NCBI GenBank assembly: GCA_020346605.1
Contig: CP070784.1
Span: 511,804 to 575,803 of the forward strand
Direction of reading: 5' to 3'
Source: Candidatus Bathyarchaeota archaeon
GTDB taxonomy: Archaea; Thermoproteota; Bathyarchaeia; TCS64
DNA: 64,000 nucleotides
Shown piece by piece: positions 1-8,037 of the stretch. The notes under the pieces were generated by a model. It had not been told where the DNA came from, did no database searches, and saw only the letters and a list, made by a program, of their open reading frames with translations. The translations under genes were made by a program, and so were the position numbers. How positions within the stretch are numbered: position 1 is the first letter of the stretch; each line of letters begins with the position of its first letter.

Positions 1-2
1 AG

Positions 3-782
3 ATCTTGGATAGGAAGCCTTTGAAACTCACGAGCATCGCGAAGGAGCTTGGCATAACCAATCAGCAGTGCATACGGCATCTCAACAGGCTAGCCGAGAC
101 GGGGCTCATCAGCAAGAACGCAGAGGGGAATTACCGGTTGACGCCGTATGGAAGTATGATCTGGCGGCTGCATCCCGGACACGAGTTCATCACCAAGCAT
201 AGGGACTACTTCATCTCCCACACACTGTCGAAGTTGCCAGACGAGTTCCTGGCCCGCATCGGTGCCTTATCTAACAGCGAGCTCAAGTCCAACGTGATGG
301 AAGCCATCAGCGAGTTAGAGGCCATCATCAAGGAATCGGAGGAATACCTTTGGGTCGTCATCGACAAAAGAACCAGCAGCGTGAGGCCCTTCGTCGCAGG
401 AGCGGTGGAGCGGGGAGTCAGTGTCAGGAGCATCTCACCCAGAAGCTACGTCCCATCGCTGGACGTCAGACGCGACATCGTTGAAGGAGATGAGCTGACA
501 GTGATCAAAGCTGAGGCTGAGGGACGGGCCGAGGTGGCGGACGCGGAGGACTTTGACCTATATCTGTACATGTCCGAGAAGGCCGTTCTGATCGCGTTCC
601 CGCTGGAGGACGGAACATTCGACTACACCGGGTTCACATCATCGGATCAAAGGGCCATCAAGTACTGCCACGACCTGTTCGAATACCACTGGGACAGATC
701 TCAGATAGTGCCGAGATCCGAGATAGTGGAGCGCCACATAGAGTATCTAACCAAACATGGAATCCAAGTCAAATACCCTTAG
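3..782 (+). CDS. FilR1-type winged-helix transcriptional regulator, 5' end cut by the window
   Basis: About 258 residues are visible and the frame is open to the window edge, so the true start lies upstream. The N-terminal part (residues 1-50) reads as a winged helix with a recognition-helix-like segment around 'ITNQQCIRHLNRLAETGLI' and a wing near 'NAEGNYRLTPYG'. The remainder, with 'LWVVIDKRTSSVRPFVAGAV' and 'YHWDRSQIVPRSEI', resembles the FilR1 middle/C-terminal domain (PF08350) of archaeal regulators. That family controls transcription, in methanogens in connection with filament formation and methanogenesis; the ligand here is unknown. It is convergent with the membrane protein gene at 862-1332. 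Confidence 0.75.
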   Translation: MLDRKPLKLTSIAKELGITNQQCIRHLNRLAETGLISKNAEGNYRLTPYGSMIWRLHPGHEFITKHRDYFISHTLSKLPDEFLARIGALSNSELKSNVMEAISELEAIIKESEEYLWVVIDKRTSSVRPFVAGAVERGVSVRSISPRSYVPSLDVRRDIVEGDELTVIKAEAEGRAEVADAEDFDLYLYMSEKAVLIAFPLEDGTFDYTGFTSSDQRAIKYCHDLFEYHWDRSQIVPRSEIVERHIEYLTKHGIQVKYP

Positions 783-795
783 CATCACAGGGTAT

Positions 796-831
796 ATCTC
801 CGCGCGCGAATGTGAGTGCGTACACGGAGAT
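796..831 (+). terminator. Possible hairpin terminator between convergent genes
   Basis: ATCTCCG at 796-802 is the exact reverse complement of CGGAGAT at 825-831, and a short T run follows at 831-834. It sits between the 3' ends of the regulator and the convergent membrane-protein gene. The loop is long (22 bases) and the T run short, so this is tentative. Confidence 0.3.
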
Positions 832-861
832 TTTGGCTATAACAACTATAGTAAACCGATC

Positions 862-1332
862 CTACGCGGATTTCTTTCTCTTGTTGTACCTGTATTGATA
901 GTAGCCAAATGAGCCTATCATGACGAAGAAAGCGCCCACAAGCACAGATCCATGGAAATCCGACACCAAATATCCGTACCAGTTCAGGCCAATGCTCCCG
1001 ATGAAGAGGAGGATCGCATAAACAATGAGACCGACCGGCCAACGGTCCGGGTGGTGATGGGGCTTCTTCTGCGTGATCGCTCTGTACCAGAGATCGTAGA
1101 CCAGGTAGAGGATTATGGGCAGTCCCGCGATCAGGCGTCCAGAGTCGTTGCCGAAGAAAAAGTTCAGCACCCAGAGTATTGCGAAAGGGATTAAGAGGGC
1201 GCTGAACATGGGGCTCATCTTCCACTCCAGCTCCGTGAGCTCATAAGCGCGCAGCACATACACGATGACTAGGACGGCATAGTAGACCAGCGCGAAGAAA
1301 ATCACGAGATTGTCGATAAACGCTCCATCCAT
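862..1332 (-). CDS. Hypothetical multi-pass membrane protein
   Basis: 156 residues from the ATG at 1332, which has GGGAG a few bases upstream; the longer in-frame start at 1380 lacks such support. Hydrophobic stretches suggest four to five membrane helices: near residues 6-26, 40-58, 66-80, 101-118 and 126-143. There is a cytosolic-looking His-rich loop (KKPHHHPDR) between the third and fourth helices and a basic C-terminus (RYNKRKKSA). I do not recognise the family. The gene is monocistronic-looking and convergent with the regulator at the window start. Confidence 0.6.
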   Translation of the reverse strand: MDGAFIDNLVIFFALVYYAVLVIVYVLRAYELTELEWKMSPMFSALLIPFAILWVLNFFFGNDSGRLIAGLPIILYLVYDLWYRAITQKKPHHHPDRWPVGLIVYAILLFIGSIGLNWYGYLVSDFHGSVLVGAFFVMIGSFGYYQYRYNKRKKSA

Positions 1333-1420
1333 CAGTTGGCACTCCCACAACATCATTATACACGTGTGAAAATTTACCAAGTCAGCTCTAGTTCCTCCTC
1401 CCTGTAACGCGCGCGATCCC

Positions 1421-1618
1421 TTAGTAGGGCCTGTACCTCTCCCCGATCCCGTCTATGAAGAACTCGACCCGACCGCAGCGTGGGCAGACGTATATGTCGA
1501 ATCGCTCCCTGTTCACGAAGATCTCGCCGATGTTCCCAAGAACCCCCCATCGGGTCCCCTCGTGGAACATCCTCCTGCCCACGTAGTCGAGGCGGACGTC
1601 GCAGCGAGAACACAACAT
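1421..1618 (-). CDS. Small zinc-ribbon protein
   Basis: 65 residues starting MLCSRCDVRL. Two CxxC knuckles (residues 3-6 CSRC and about 45-48 CPRC) form a classic zinc ribbon, the second in the context 'DIYVCPRCGRVEFF'. Such small ribbons bind nucleic acid or act as protein adaptors; the role is not predictable from sequence alone. It lies immediately downstream of the ABC-2 permease gene on the opposite side of a 110-base gap. Confidence in a real gene is good because the metal-binding pattern is complete and protein-like. Confidence 0.65.
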   Translation of the reverse strand: MLCSRCDVRLDYVGRRMFHEGTRWGVLGNIGEIFVNRERFDIYVCPRCGRVEFFIDGIGERYRPY

Positions 1619-1730
1619 CGGGTCCCGCCCCTCATCCTCGGATTCTTTTCACCCAGCTCAGCTTACCTCCATTGCGCTTCTTTATCGAACAGATACGCCC
1701 CCCCTTTCAATTCATATATGGAGGAGACCC

Positions 1731-2498
1731 TCAGAACTCCTCTCTTTTAAACCTCCAGAGCGCGACCAGCGTGAACAGGGCTATCTGTATGCCGATAGCG
1801 AAGAAGGGGATCGGGGAGGGAACCGGCCTCCCCAGTGTTACCAGAGACGCCATCTCCTCGATCCTCTTCGGCTGCAACAGCTCGATCCCCGGGAGATAGA
1901 GCTTGCCCAGGCCCGTGATCAGGTCCTGGAAGGCGAGGAGGACTAAGGGGATCCCCAGAACGGGCCCCCTGCTCTTGAAGATGGCTCCTAGCATCAGCGA
2001 GAGGGCCAGCCAGTAGAGCAGGTGGTACCCGTGGACGAGGAGCCCCTTCATCAGCGAGGCAACGGAGACGACCTCCATACCGTAAGCCGTCAGGACCAGC
2101 TCGAACAGCACGCCCTGGAGCAGCACCAGCGTTCCGAAGATCCAGAGCATGTTGACGACCAGCTTGGAGAGGACGAAGGCCTCCCTGGAGAGGGGGGCGG
2201 AGAGCACCCACTCAGCCGTACCCGACTTCTTCTCCTCGACTATAGCCCCCTGTGTGAGGATCATCACGCCAAATGGGGTCATCCCCCCCATTAGGGCGTA
2301 GAAGAACGTGACACTCTCGAAGGGGACGCTCATCTGAATGGGGTCCTGGTTGCTTATGTGCAAGACCAAGGTGAAGAGCCCGTTCAGCAGGAGGGCCCAG
2401 ATCAGGCTCTGCGTCAGCCACCGCCTCGTGTCCCACCAGTGGCCGTTCTCCTTGCGGAGCATGTTCCAGAAGCCACTAAGCCGCCCGGATCCTTCCAT
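1731..2498 (-). CDS. ABC-2 type transporter permease
   Basis: About 255 residues from the ATG at 2498, just after the ATPase stop at 2515, with GAGGGT close upstream; the longer frame to 2570 overlaps the ATPase and is not needed. Six hydrophobic segments are visible (for example 'SLIWALLLNGLFTLVLH', 'LWIFGTLVLLQGVLFELVL', 'FFAIGIQIALFTLVALW'), typical of ABC-2 exporters. It pairs with the ATPase directly upstream to form an ATP-driven export system at the cytoplasmic membrane. The substrate is unknown; the neighbouring membrane-bound regulator and DUF4097 gene suggest an envelope-related or drug-efflux role, which is inference. Confidence 0.8.
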   Translation of the reverse strand: MEGSGRLSGFWNMLRKENGHWWDTRRWLTQSLIWALLLNGLFTLVLHISNQDPIQMSVPFESVTFFYALMGGMTPFGVMILTQGAIVEEKKSGTAEWVLSAPLSREAFVLSKLVVNMLWIFGTLVLLQGVLFELVLTAYGMEVVSVASLMKGLLVHGYHLLYWLALSLMLGAIFKSRGPVLGIPLVLLAFQDLITGLGKLYLPGIELLQPKRIEEMASLVTLGRPVPSPIPFFAIGIQIALFTLVALWRFKREEF

Positions 2499-2514
2499 GA
2501 CCCTCAGCGAGCCG

Positions 2515-3537
2515 TCACCTGCCGTTGTTGCTCCCCTCCACGATGTCCACGAAGACGTCCTCAAGCTCATACCTCTTCCGGCCGAACTCGGTCACGGTCG
2601 TGTCCCCGGCCCCGACAGTGAGCTTGAGCAGCCCGTCCTCCGCCGCCTCCTCGTCGGTGACGCCGATCTGAAGCGTGGTCCGGGCATCACCGTGGACGAC
2701 AGCGACACTAGAGACCCAGCTCTGGCCAGAGATCCTTGCGTAGGCCTCCGCGTGGTCGCCCTTGATGGCCATGTGGTAGACGGTACCTCCGGCGCCGGCG
2801 AGCAGCTCCTCTATAGGAGCCTGTGCGAGGAGCTCGCCGCGGTTGAGTATGGCGACGGTGTCGCTCACCCTCTGGACGTCGTCCAGTATGTGGGTGGAGT
2901 AGAACACAGTAGAGTACACCCTCAACTCCTCCATCAGGTCCAGTACCGAGCGGCGCCCCATGGGGTCCAGGTTCGCCGCCGGCTCGTCCAAGATGAGCAG
3001 GTCCGGTCTGTGGACCTGGGCCTGGGCGATGCCGAGGCGCTGCCTCTCGCCGCCGCTGAAGCCTTTGATGGGCCTGTCGGCCTTGTCTTCCAGCCCCACC
3101 ATCGACAGCGTCTCCTCCACCCGCTCCTCGATGGTCCCCCTCGGCCCCGAGTAGTAGAACCGGGCCTTGAAGCGCAGCGTCTCGCGCGCCGTCATGTGCA
3201 TGTAGTAGCTGGGAACCTGGGCCAGGTAGCCGATGCGCCTGCGCACCTCCACGCTGTTGTTGCTGATGTCCTCGCCGAACACGGTACCTCCGCCAGCGGT
3301 CGGCCGGATGAGGCCCAGCAGCAGCTTTATGGTCGTGGTCTTCCCCGCGCCGTTGGGCCCGAGGAAGCCGAAGATGGAGTTCCTGGGCACGCGTAGGTTC
3401 AGATCCCTGAGGGCTACGGTCTCCCCGAAGCTCTTGCTCAGGCCGTCGGTCTCTATCACGAACTCCCTGCGGGGATCCGAGTCCACCGTTCCCGCGCCCT
3501 GCAACTCGTTCCCTGCCACAACCGTTCCTCGATTCAA
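2515..3537 (-). CDS. ABC transporter ATP-binding protein
   Basis: 340 residues. It has Walker A GPNGAGKTT (about 58-66), Q-loop LAQVP, signature FSGGERQRLGIAQ, Walker B LLILDEP followed by the D-loop, and the switch histidine in 'YSTHILDDVQ'. A C-terminal domain of about 100 residues follows, as in DrrA/NatA-type export ATPases. It energises the ABC-2 permease encoded immediately downstream. The start is a TTG at 3537, with the AT-rich stretch ATATAAGG about 15-25 bases upstream, so it may be almost leaderless. The gene lies 25 bases after the stop of the membrane-anchored regulator and probably is co-transcribed with it. Confidence 0.88.
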   Translation of the reverse strand: MNRGTVVAGNELQGAGTVDSDPRREFVIETDGLSKSFGETVALRDLNLRVPRNSIFGFLGPNGAGKTTTIKLLLGLIRPTAGGGTVFGEDISNNSVEVRRRIGYLAQVPSYYMHMTARETLRFKARFYYSGPRGTIEERVEETLSMVGLEDKADRPIKGFSGGERQRLGIAQAQVHRPDLLILDEPAANLDPMGRRSVLDLMEELRVYSTVFYSTHILDDVQRVSDTVAILNRGELLAQAPIEELLAGAGGTVYHMAIKGDHAEAYARISGQSWVSSVAVVHGDARTTLQIGVTDEEAAEDGLLKLTVGAGDTTVTEFGRKRYELEDVFVDIVEGSNNGR

Positions 3538-3562
3538 CCCTGCAACTCAACACCTTATATCA

Positions 3563-4150
3563 TTACTGAGGTCGAGCCCGATAGTTGCCGAAAAGTTTCC
3601 ATTCGAGCCATTCCACCAGCCACAGGATCCGCTCTGGATCCCTGTTGCGGGACCGATTGACCAAGAACATCAGCCCAACCGAGAAAAGCACCCAGAAACC
3701 TGTGAACGCCCTCAAGACAGGATCGCCCTCCGCCTCAGCGATGGTCCCCATGACGCAGGTGACCCCCAGAAGGATGAGCCCGAGGAAGTAGAAGCCGTAG
3801 TCCATCCGCCTTCGTATCGACTTCAGCCTCTTGGACCTCTTGGTGTTGACCGTCTCCAGGAGGCCGGCGTCGACGTCTTCGCGGATGAAGGACAGCACGG
3901 ACACAGCCTTCTTCCCCAGCTCAGTCAGGCGGTAGCGCCGGTCCTCACCACTCTTCACGAAACCCGTGAGCTCCCCCAGATGGTAGTTCAGCCTGCCGGT
4001 TGACAACCCGGACTCCCCGAGGATGCCCGTGTAGCTGACCCCCTCGGCGTACGATGCCACGATCCGCAGAATGTTCCTCCTCTCCGGGCTGGAGAGGCCC
4101 TTTATCACCACGTCATCGAGATCGTCTGCCATTTTTTCAACCATTTTCAT
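3563..4150 (-). CDS. Membrane-anchored winged-helix transcriptional regulator
   Basis: 195 residues from the ATG at 4150. Residues about 10-90 form an ArsR/MarR-like winged helix: 'LSSPERRNILRIVASYAEG', then 'GLSTGRLNYHLGELTGFV' as recognition helix, and a wing 'EDRRYRLTELGKKAV'. Two hydrophobic segments follow (about 116-135 and 148-165), then an amphipathic tail, so the DNA-binding domain is tethered to the membrane. The start was chosen because a TATA-like GGTTAAAAC lies about 30 bases upstream, inside the longer frame that begins at 4207. A perfect palindrome at 4201-4220 lies just behind the promoter. It precedes the ABC exporter, which it likely controls as a one-component sensor. Confidence 0.72.
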   Translation of the reverse strand: MKMVEKMADDLDDVVIKGLSSPERRNILRIVASYAEGVSYTGILGESGLSTGRLNYHLGELTGFVKSGEDRRYRLTELGKKAVSVLSFIREDVDAGLLETVNTKRSKRLKSIRRRMDYGFYFLGLILLGVTCVMGTIAEAEGDPVLRAFTGFWVLFSVGLMFLVNRSRNRDPERILWLVEWLEWKLFGNYRARPQ

Positions 4151-4200
4151 CGCCCAAGCATACACGGCGCTACGTTTTAACCGTTTTTGAACCGCATTTC

Positions 4201-4220
4201 TTGACAAGAACTCTTGTCAA
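4201..4220. promoter_or_regulatory. Perfect 9+9 palindrome, candidate operator
   Basis: TTGACAAGA (4201-4209) and TCTTGTCAA (4212-4220) are exact reverse complements separated by AC. The site lies about 20 bases upstream of the TATA-like element that precedes the membrane-anchored winged-helix gene, and 40 bases after the stop of the preceding gene. No T run follows it on the minus strand, which argues against a terminator. Length and symmetry suit a dimeric winged-helix protein. Confidence 0.55.
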
Positions 4221-4259
4221 ACAACTGGGAGCCCCGCATCTGTCGCACAGTGTCATGGG

Positions 4260-4538
4260 TCACCCCTCCTCGGTGTCGTTTTGCGAAGTCTTGCCCAGCA
4301 CTTTCAGGAGTTCGCTCCGGGAGAGGTCCAGCATCAGTGTACCTTTGGCCCCCTCCACCCTGAGCACAGTCCCCTCCACTATGGCTAGCTTGACCAGTTC
4401 GCCCAAGACCCCCTCGAAGAGGACGGCCTCGTGGCCCTCGTTGGAGAGGGAGATGTTCCTGACGTGCCGCTTGGACTTGAGCTCCACGGAGAACCCGTGA
4501 TCATTGGAAGCCACCTCACAACACCGGGCCCCGCTCAT
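4260..4538 (-). CDS. Small hypothetical protein coupled to the DUF4097 gene
   Basis: 92 residues, acidic, with 'ISLSNEGHEAVLFEGVLGEL' and 'VEGTVLRVEGAKGTLMLDLS', which look like a small beta-rich fold. No signal peptide, membrane segment or metal motif is seen. Its ATG overlaps the stop of the DUF4097 gene (ATGA, 4535-4538), implying translational coupling, so it probably works with that protein. I do not recognise the family. Confidence 0.6.
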   Translation of the reverse strand: MSGARCCEVASNDHGFSVELKSKRHVRNISLSNEGHEAVLFEGVLGELVKLAIVEGTVLRVEGAKGTLMLDLSRSELLKVLGKTSQNDTEEG

Positions 4539-5605
4539 GGGCCCACCTTCACGCCGCCGTTGCTCGTCTCGATCTCGAGTGTGATCCTGACGTCTCTGTC
4601 CACGAATCCCTCCGTGCGCGCCTCCTTGCTGTTCTTCTGGTTCAGCGAGTAGACCAAGCCGTCCAAGTCGATCTCGACGTACGCGTTGCTCGTCGAAGCG
4701 TCCACGTCGTAGCCCACGCCTGACAAGTCCGGGACCGTGATGTCCACGGCGGCGTTGCTGGTTCTCAGGACGTACCTCCCCGAGACAGTGCAGGGGAGCC
4801 TCAGTTCTATCCCGCCGTTGCTCGTGTCCACGCGGGCATCTGGTGCGTCGAGCACCCCCTCGACATCGCCGTTGCTGGTGCTCACTTCGGCCCTGCCTGC
4901 GGTGACGTGGTCGAGGTCGACTCTGCCGTTGGAGGTCCTGAGGTCGACGGCGCCGCCTCGGATATCGGTCAGACTGATCGCTCCGTTGCTGGAGTCCAGG
5001 TCCAGGTCAACGGTCGCGCCGGTCGGGAGACGTGCCTCGACCTGAAGGGAGTACTTCGACGTCCAACTCTGAGGTGTGTTGTGTCCAAGGACAAGTCTGG
5101 TCCTGCCGCCGAGGGGGCCCTCATCGAGGTCGAGTTCGAACCTATCTAGGTTTTTCTCTGCATCCGCGTCGGTTACGCCCCTTGCCTTGACCAAGACGGT
5201 TATGCTGTACTCCTGTCTGTCCCACGTCGATACGGTGATAAGTCCGTTGAAGCTGTTGACGTCCAGGAGTACTCTGCCTGTGGTCAGCGCCCCGCTGAAA
5301 GACCTCGTCTCCTGGGCTCGATATGCGCCCAAGTCGGCGCTGAAGACGGGGCCCACGAAGTTGTTGTTCCCCGATGCGACGAGTAGGGACACCAAGAGGC
5401 CGATCATCAGGCCGTTGGAAAGACGCTTCACGTTTCTCGTCTCGCGCCCCCGAAAGAATAGGGTGGACAAGATCAAGACGGAGCCCGAGAGGATCATGAC
5501 CCACGAGAACAGGCCGCTCGTCACGTTGATCGCGTTGAAGATTATCCAGCCTAGGCCAAGCCCGACAAGCACTCCGCCGAACCCGAGCCTACCGTTGTCG
5601 CTCAT
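4535..5605 (-). CDS. DUF4097-type membrane protein with an extracellular beta-repeat domain
   Basis: 356 residues; GGAGGTGAGTAC directly before the ATG is a strong ribosome binding site. Three hydrophobic segments (about residues 8-28, 32-50 and 65-82) are followed by a long beta-strand domain (about 100-356). The domain repeats a Ser-Asn-Gly signature: DSSNGAIS, RTSNGRVD, STSNGDVE, DTSNGGIE and ETSNGGVK, with SFNGLIT, RTSNAAVD and STSNAYVE as variants. This is the hallmark of DUF4097 putative-adhesin proteins. In bacteria such domains occur in envelope-stress proteins of the LiaG type. It is the third gene of a minus-strand cluster with a DUF1624 protein upstream and a coupled small gene downstream. 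Confidence 0.75.
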   Translation of the reverse strand: MSDNGRLGFGGVLVGLGLGWIIFNAINVTSGLFSWVMILSGSVLILSTLFFRGRETRNVKRLSNGLMIGLLVSLLVASGNNNFVGPVFSADLGAYRAQETRSFSGALTTGRVLLDVNSFNGLITVSTWDRQEYSITVLVKARGVTDADAEKNLDRFELDLDEGPLGGRTRLVLGHNTPQSWTSKYSLQVEARLPTGATVDLDLDSSNGAISLTDIRGGAVDLRTSNGRVDLDHVTAGRAEVSTSNGDVEGVLDAPDARVDTSNGGIELRLPCTVSGRYVLRTSNAAVDITVPDLSGVGYDVDASTSNAYVEIDLDGLVYSLNQKNSKEARTEGFVDRDVRITLEIETSNGGVKVGP

Positions 5606-5716
5606 GTACTCACCTCCTGCGCCTCATCTGTAGACCGTGGATTTGTGGCGTGGATCCCGTCTGGGTCGTGATTTTCCTGATTTTCATCAATTTTCATCCT
5701 ATTCACCTTGTATCGA

Positions 5717-6349
5717 TCATCGTTGTGCGTGGCAGGTGAGTGAGTCGAGATGCCCCTGCCAGATCTGCTCCAGCTCCTCGGAGAGGTTCTCGGGATGGTC
5801 GAGATCTGGGATGTGGATCGCGTATAGAAACAGGAACTTACCCGACTCCTCGCAATGCCATGCCCCGATGATCCCAGGGATGACGAACCCCGATTCGAGA
5901 AGATCGAAGGTCTGGATGACGACTTCATGGCCGTCGTGGGTCCTAGTGCTCAGAGCGCCATCAACCGAGATCTGGGTCCCGCTCATCTCTATGATGGAGA
6001 AAAGGTAATCAAGGGCGTCCTCGGGCGTCCCATCCATGTAGGTGGGAAGGCCCTCCTGACTCACCCATATGACGCCGAACTGCTCCAAGCCTTCGGCCTG
6101 CCATGACGCTTGAACGTTACCCGCCGACTCGAAGGCCGGCCCTCCTCCCAGCCCCATCTCCATCAGGCGCATCCGCTGGCTGTAGTCGAAGCTGAGGCTG
6201 TATCCCACGTACCTCGCGTATCCGAGGGCCGGGTCCCCGCTGTGGAGCAAGAGATTTCCGCCAGTGACCGCGCCGATGAGGACAATCGCGGAGAGAAGTA
6301 CCCTCGCGCTGAGAAGGCGTGCACTCGTGTAGTTTTTTCTCAGTTCCAT
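5717..6349 (-). CDS. Secreted or membrane-anchored hypothetical protein
   Basis: 210 residues from the ATG at 6349, preceded by GAGGTGAGGTG, 12 bases after the DUF1624 stop. A basic N-terminus (ELRKNYTSARLLSARVLL) leads into one hydrophobic helix (about residues 14-36), typical of an uncleaved anchor or signal peptide. The mature part contains 'QEGLPTYMDGTPEDALDYLF' and 'IIGAWHCEESGKFLFLYAIH', mixed alpha/beta and acidic, presumably outside the membrane. I cannot assign a family. Position suggests co-transcription with the DUF1624 gene and possibly the DUF4097 gene. Confidence 0.6.
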   Translation of the reverse strand: MELRKNYTSARLLSARVLLSAIVLIGAVTGGNLLLHSGDPALGYARYVGYSLSFDYSQRMRLMEMGLGGGPAFESAGNVQASWQAEGLEQFGVIWVSQEGLPTYMDGTPEDALDYLFSIIEMSGTQISVDGALSTRTHDGHEVVIQTFDLLESGFVIPGIIGAWHCEESGKFLFLYAIHIPDLDHPENLSEELEQIWQGHLDSLTCHAQR

Positions 6350-6361
6350 TTGCACCTCACC

Positions 6362-7516
6362 TCATATGTACTGGAGGAACCGAGGGTGCCTTCTTTTGAG
6401 CCTTTCGTATCCGACGCAGAGCATCCATAGGACGACCAGGCCGACGGCCCAGAAGCCCAGAGTCTGAAGCAGATCCAAGTGGAAGGGCACCGGCGCGCCC
6501 GGGAGCCTAAGCCTGTAGAGCCAGAGGTGGGTGAGGTAGAAGAACAGCGGGGTCCTACCGAAGGTGTGGACCGCCCCGGAGACGTTAAGGTCCGACCAGC
6601 CCTTGTCCTCGATGAGCATGCCCAGCGCCATGAACAGGCACGTCCCTCCCAAAGCCCAGAGCAGGAAGGCGACGCTCGGTGGGTACTTGGAGAGGTAGAG
6701 CCAGTCCAGGAGGTCGTTGCTCCAGCGCCTCACCAAGTTGCCGTAGCCATTCATCCACCTCACCAGGAAGAATAGGGCTATTGAGGTCGCTCCGGTGGCC
6801 GCCAGGGGCAGTTTCAGACTGAATATCCTGTCCCTGTCAGTTCCGTGGAGGAAGGTGCCGAAGCCCCAGCCCAAACCCATTACCCCAATCCAGGGTATCA
6901 CCGGGTAGAGGGCGAAGTAGGGGGGCCAAGAGAACCCGGGCTCGTGGATTATCCTCCTCAGGTAGTGGCCCCAGACCACGTCCGCCGTGATGAAGGACAG
7001 ATCGAGCCACTGGTGGTTCAGGACTATAATCAGCGAGATCGCCAAGATTGCCGTCGTAGGCAACCGCCGGCCGACGCTGAAGATGATCAGGCCAACGCCG
7101 ATGACGGCGATGACGCCGAAGTAGAGGTACGGGAGGTCGAAAGCGGGGGAGACCAGAAGCGCCTCGAAGGCCAGCAGCAGGAACCCACGCTTGATGATGT
7201 GGAGGCTGACGTCCCTCTGGGAGTCTCCGCGGCCCAGCCTCTTGTTCACGGAGAGGGCGATGGAGACGCCGGAGAGGAAGACGAAGGTTGGGGCGCACCA
7301 GTGGCTGACGAACCTAGCCAGGAACAGCGTCAGGTCCAGGGCCTGGTTCCTGTAGGGGTAGATCCCCTCGAGGCCGCCGTGGACCTGCATCCAGAAGCCG
7401 GAGACGTGGTCCCAAGCCATGATCATCATCACCAGCCCCCTGGCGAAGTCGATGAACTGGTGCCTGCCACTGAGCCCGGCAGAGGCCTCTTCGATCTGCA
7501 CTGTTAGCTGCGCCAT
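6362..7516 (-). CDS. DUF1624 (HGSNAT-like) multi-pass membrane protein
   Basis: About 384 residues from the ATG at 7516; the track-length frame to 7645 lacks conserved features in its first 43 residues. After a short cytosolic start comes 'RHQFIDFARGLVMMIMAWDH', the characteristic first helix of DUF1624 proteins, related to heparan-alpha-glucosaminide N-acetyltransferase, then about ten hydrophobic segments, including 'CAPTFVFLSGVSIAL' and 'LFFYLTHLWLYRLRLPG'. The D and H in 'AWDH' and the late 'YLTHLWLYR' match the acyl-transfer core of that superfamily. It may acylate a surface glycan or lipid across the membrane (inference). It heads the envelope gene cluster. Confidence 0.78.
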   Translation of the reverse strand: MAQLTVQIEEASAGLSGRHQFIDFARGLVMMIMAWDHVSGFWMQVHGGLEGIYPYRNQALDLTLFLARFVSHWCAPTFVFLSGVSIALSVNKRLGRGDSQRDVSLHIIKRGFLLLAFEALLVSPAFDLPYLYFGVIAVIGVGLIIFSVGRRLPTTAILAISLIIVLNHQWLDLSFITADVVWGHYLRRIIHEPGFSWPPYFALYPVIPWIGVMGLGWGFGTFLHGTDRDRIFSLKLPLAATGATSIALFFLVRWMNGYGNLVRRWSNDLLDWLYLSKYPPSVAFLLWALGGTCLFMALGMLIEDKGWSDLNVSGAVHTFGRTPLFFYLTHLWLYRLRLPGAPVPFHLDLLQTLGFWAVGLVVLWMLCVGYERLKRRHPRFLQYI

Positions 7517-7664
7517 TTCTTTCAGGGCTACGAGTCCCCGGGTTTTTCTAATAAATGCATTCAAGCATCGATGATGGGTTCTAAACATCAATGTTACCTT
7601 GTCAAAACCTTTTCTCACAGGAGCGGCGGGCGTGTGGCGCCTCAACGCTGGGGGGAGTCAACGC

Positions 7665-8037
7665 TCATTCACCGTGCAAGTCCACGATCTCCTGCCACCT
7701 GAAGCAGCTGGTGAGGTGGTCGTTCACCATCCCAGCCGACTGCATGTAAGGCGTAGCAGATTGTGGGCCCCACGAAGCTGAACCCCATCTCCTTGAGGCT
7801 CCTGCTCATGGCTCTGGAGACCTCGGTCTCCGCGGGCACATCGCTCCACTCCCCGAACTCGTTCATTACGGAGCTCCCGCCGACGTAGCCCCAGATGTAC
7901 TCGTCGAAGCTGCCGTACTCCTCCACGACGCCCAGGAAAGCCCTGGCGTTGCGGATCGCGGACTCGACCTTCCGCCGGTTTCGGATGATGCCCGTGTCCT
8001 TATTGATCAGCAGCGGGGAGACCGTGTTCCTGAACAT
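7665..8037 (-). pseudogene. tag: DNA-3-methyladenine glycosylase I, 5'-truncated and frameshifted
   Basis: The frame holds the C-terminal two thirds of Tag: 'GIIRNRRKVESAIRNARAFL', 'EEYGSFDEYIWGYVGGSSV' and 'KEMGFSFVGPTICYA'. At about 7746-7749 (GCCTTACATG on the minus strand) one extra base shifts the frame. In the next frame the expected ending is intact: 'YMQSAGMVNDHLTSCFRWQE' to a TGA at 7665-7667, containing the zinc-ligand His region. The first 70-80 residues, including the N-terminal Cys/His and catalytic Glu region, are absent; upstream of about 8033 the sequence is unrelated. The plus strand there reads like a fragment of a beta-rich surface protein (IYIDGPGGGSGWQTVTSG). A non-functional relic is most likely. 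Confidence 0.75.
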
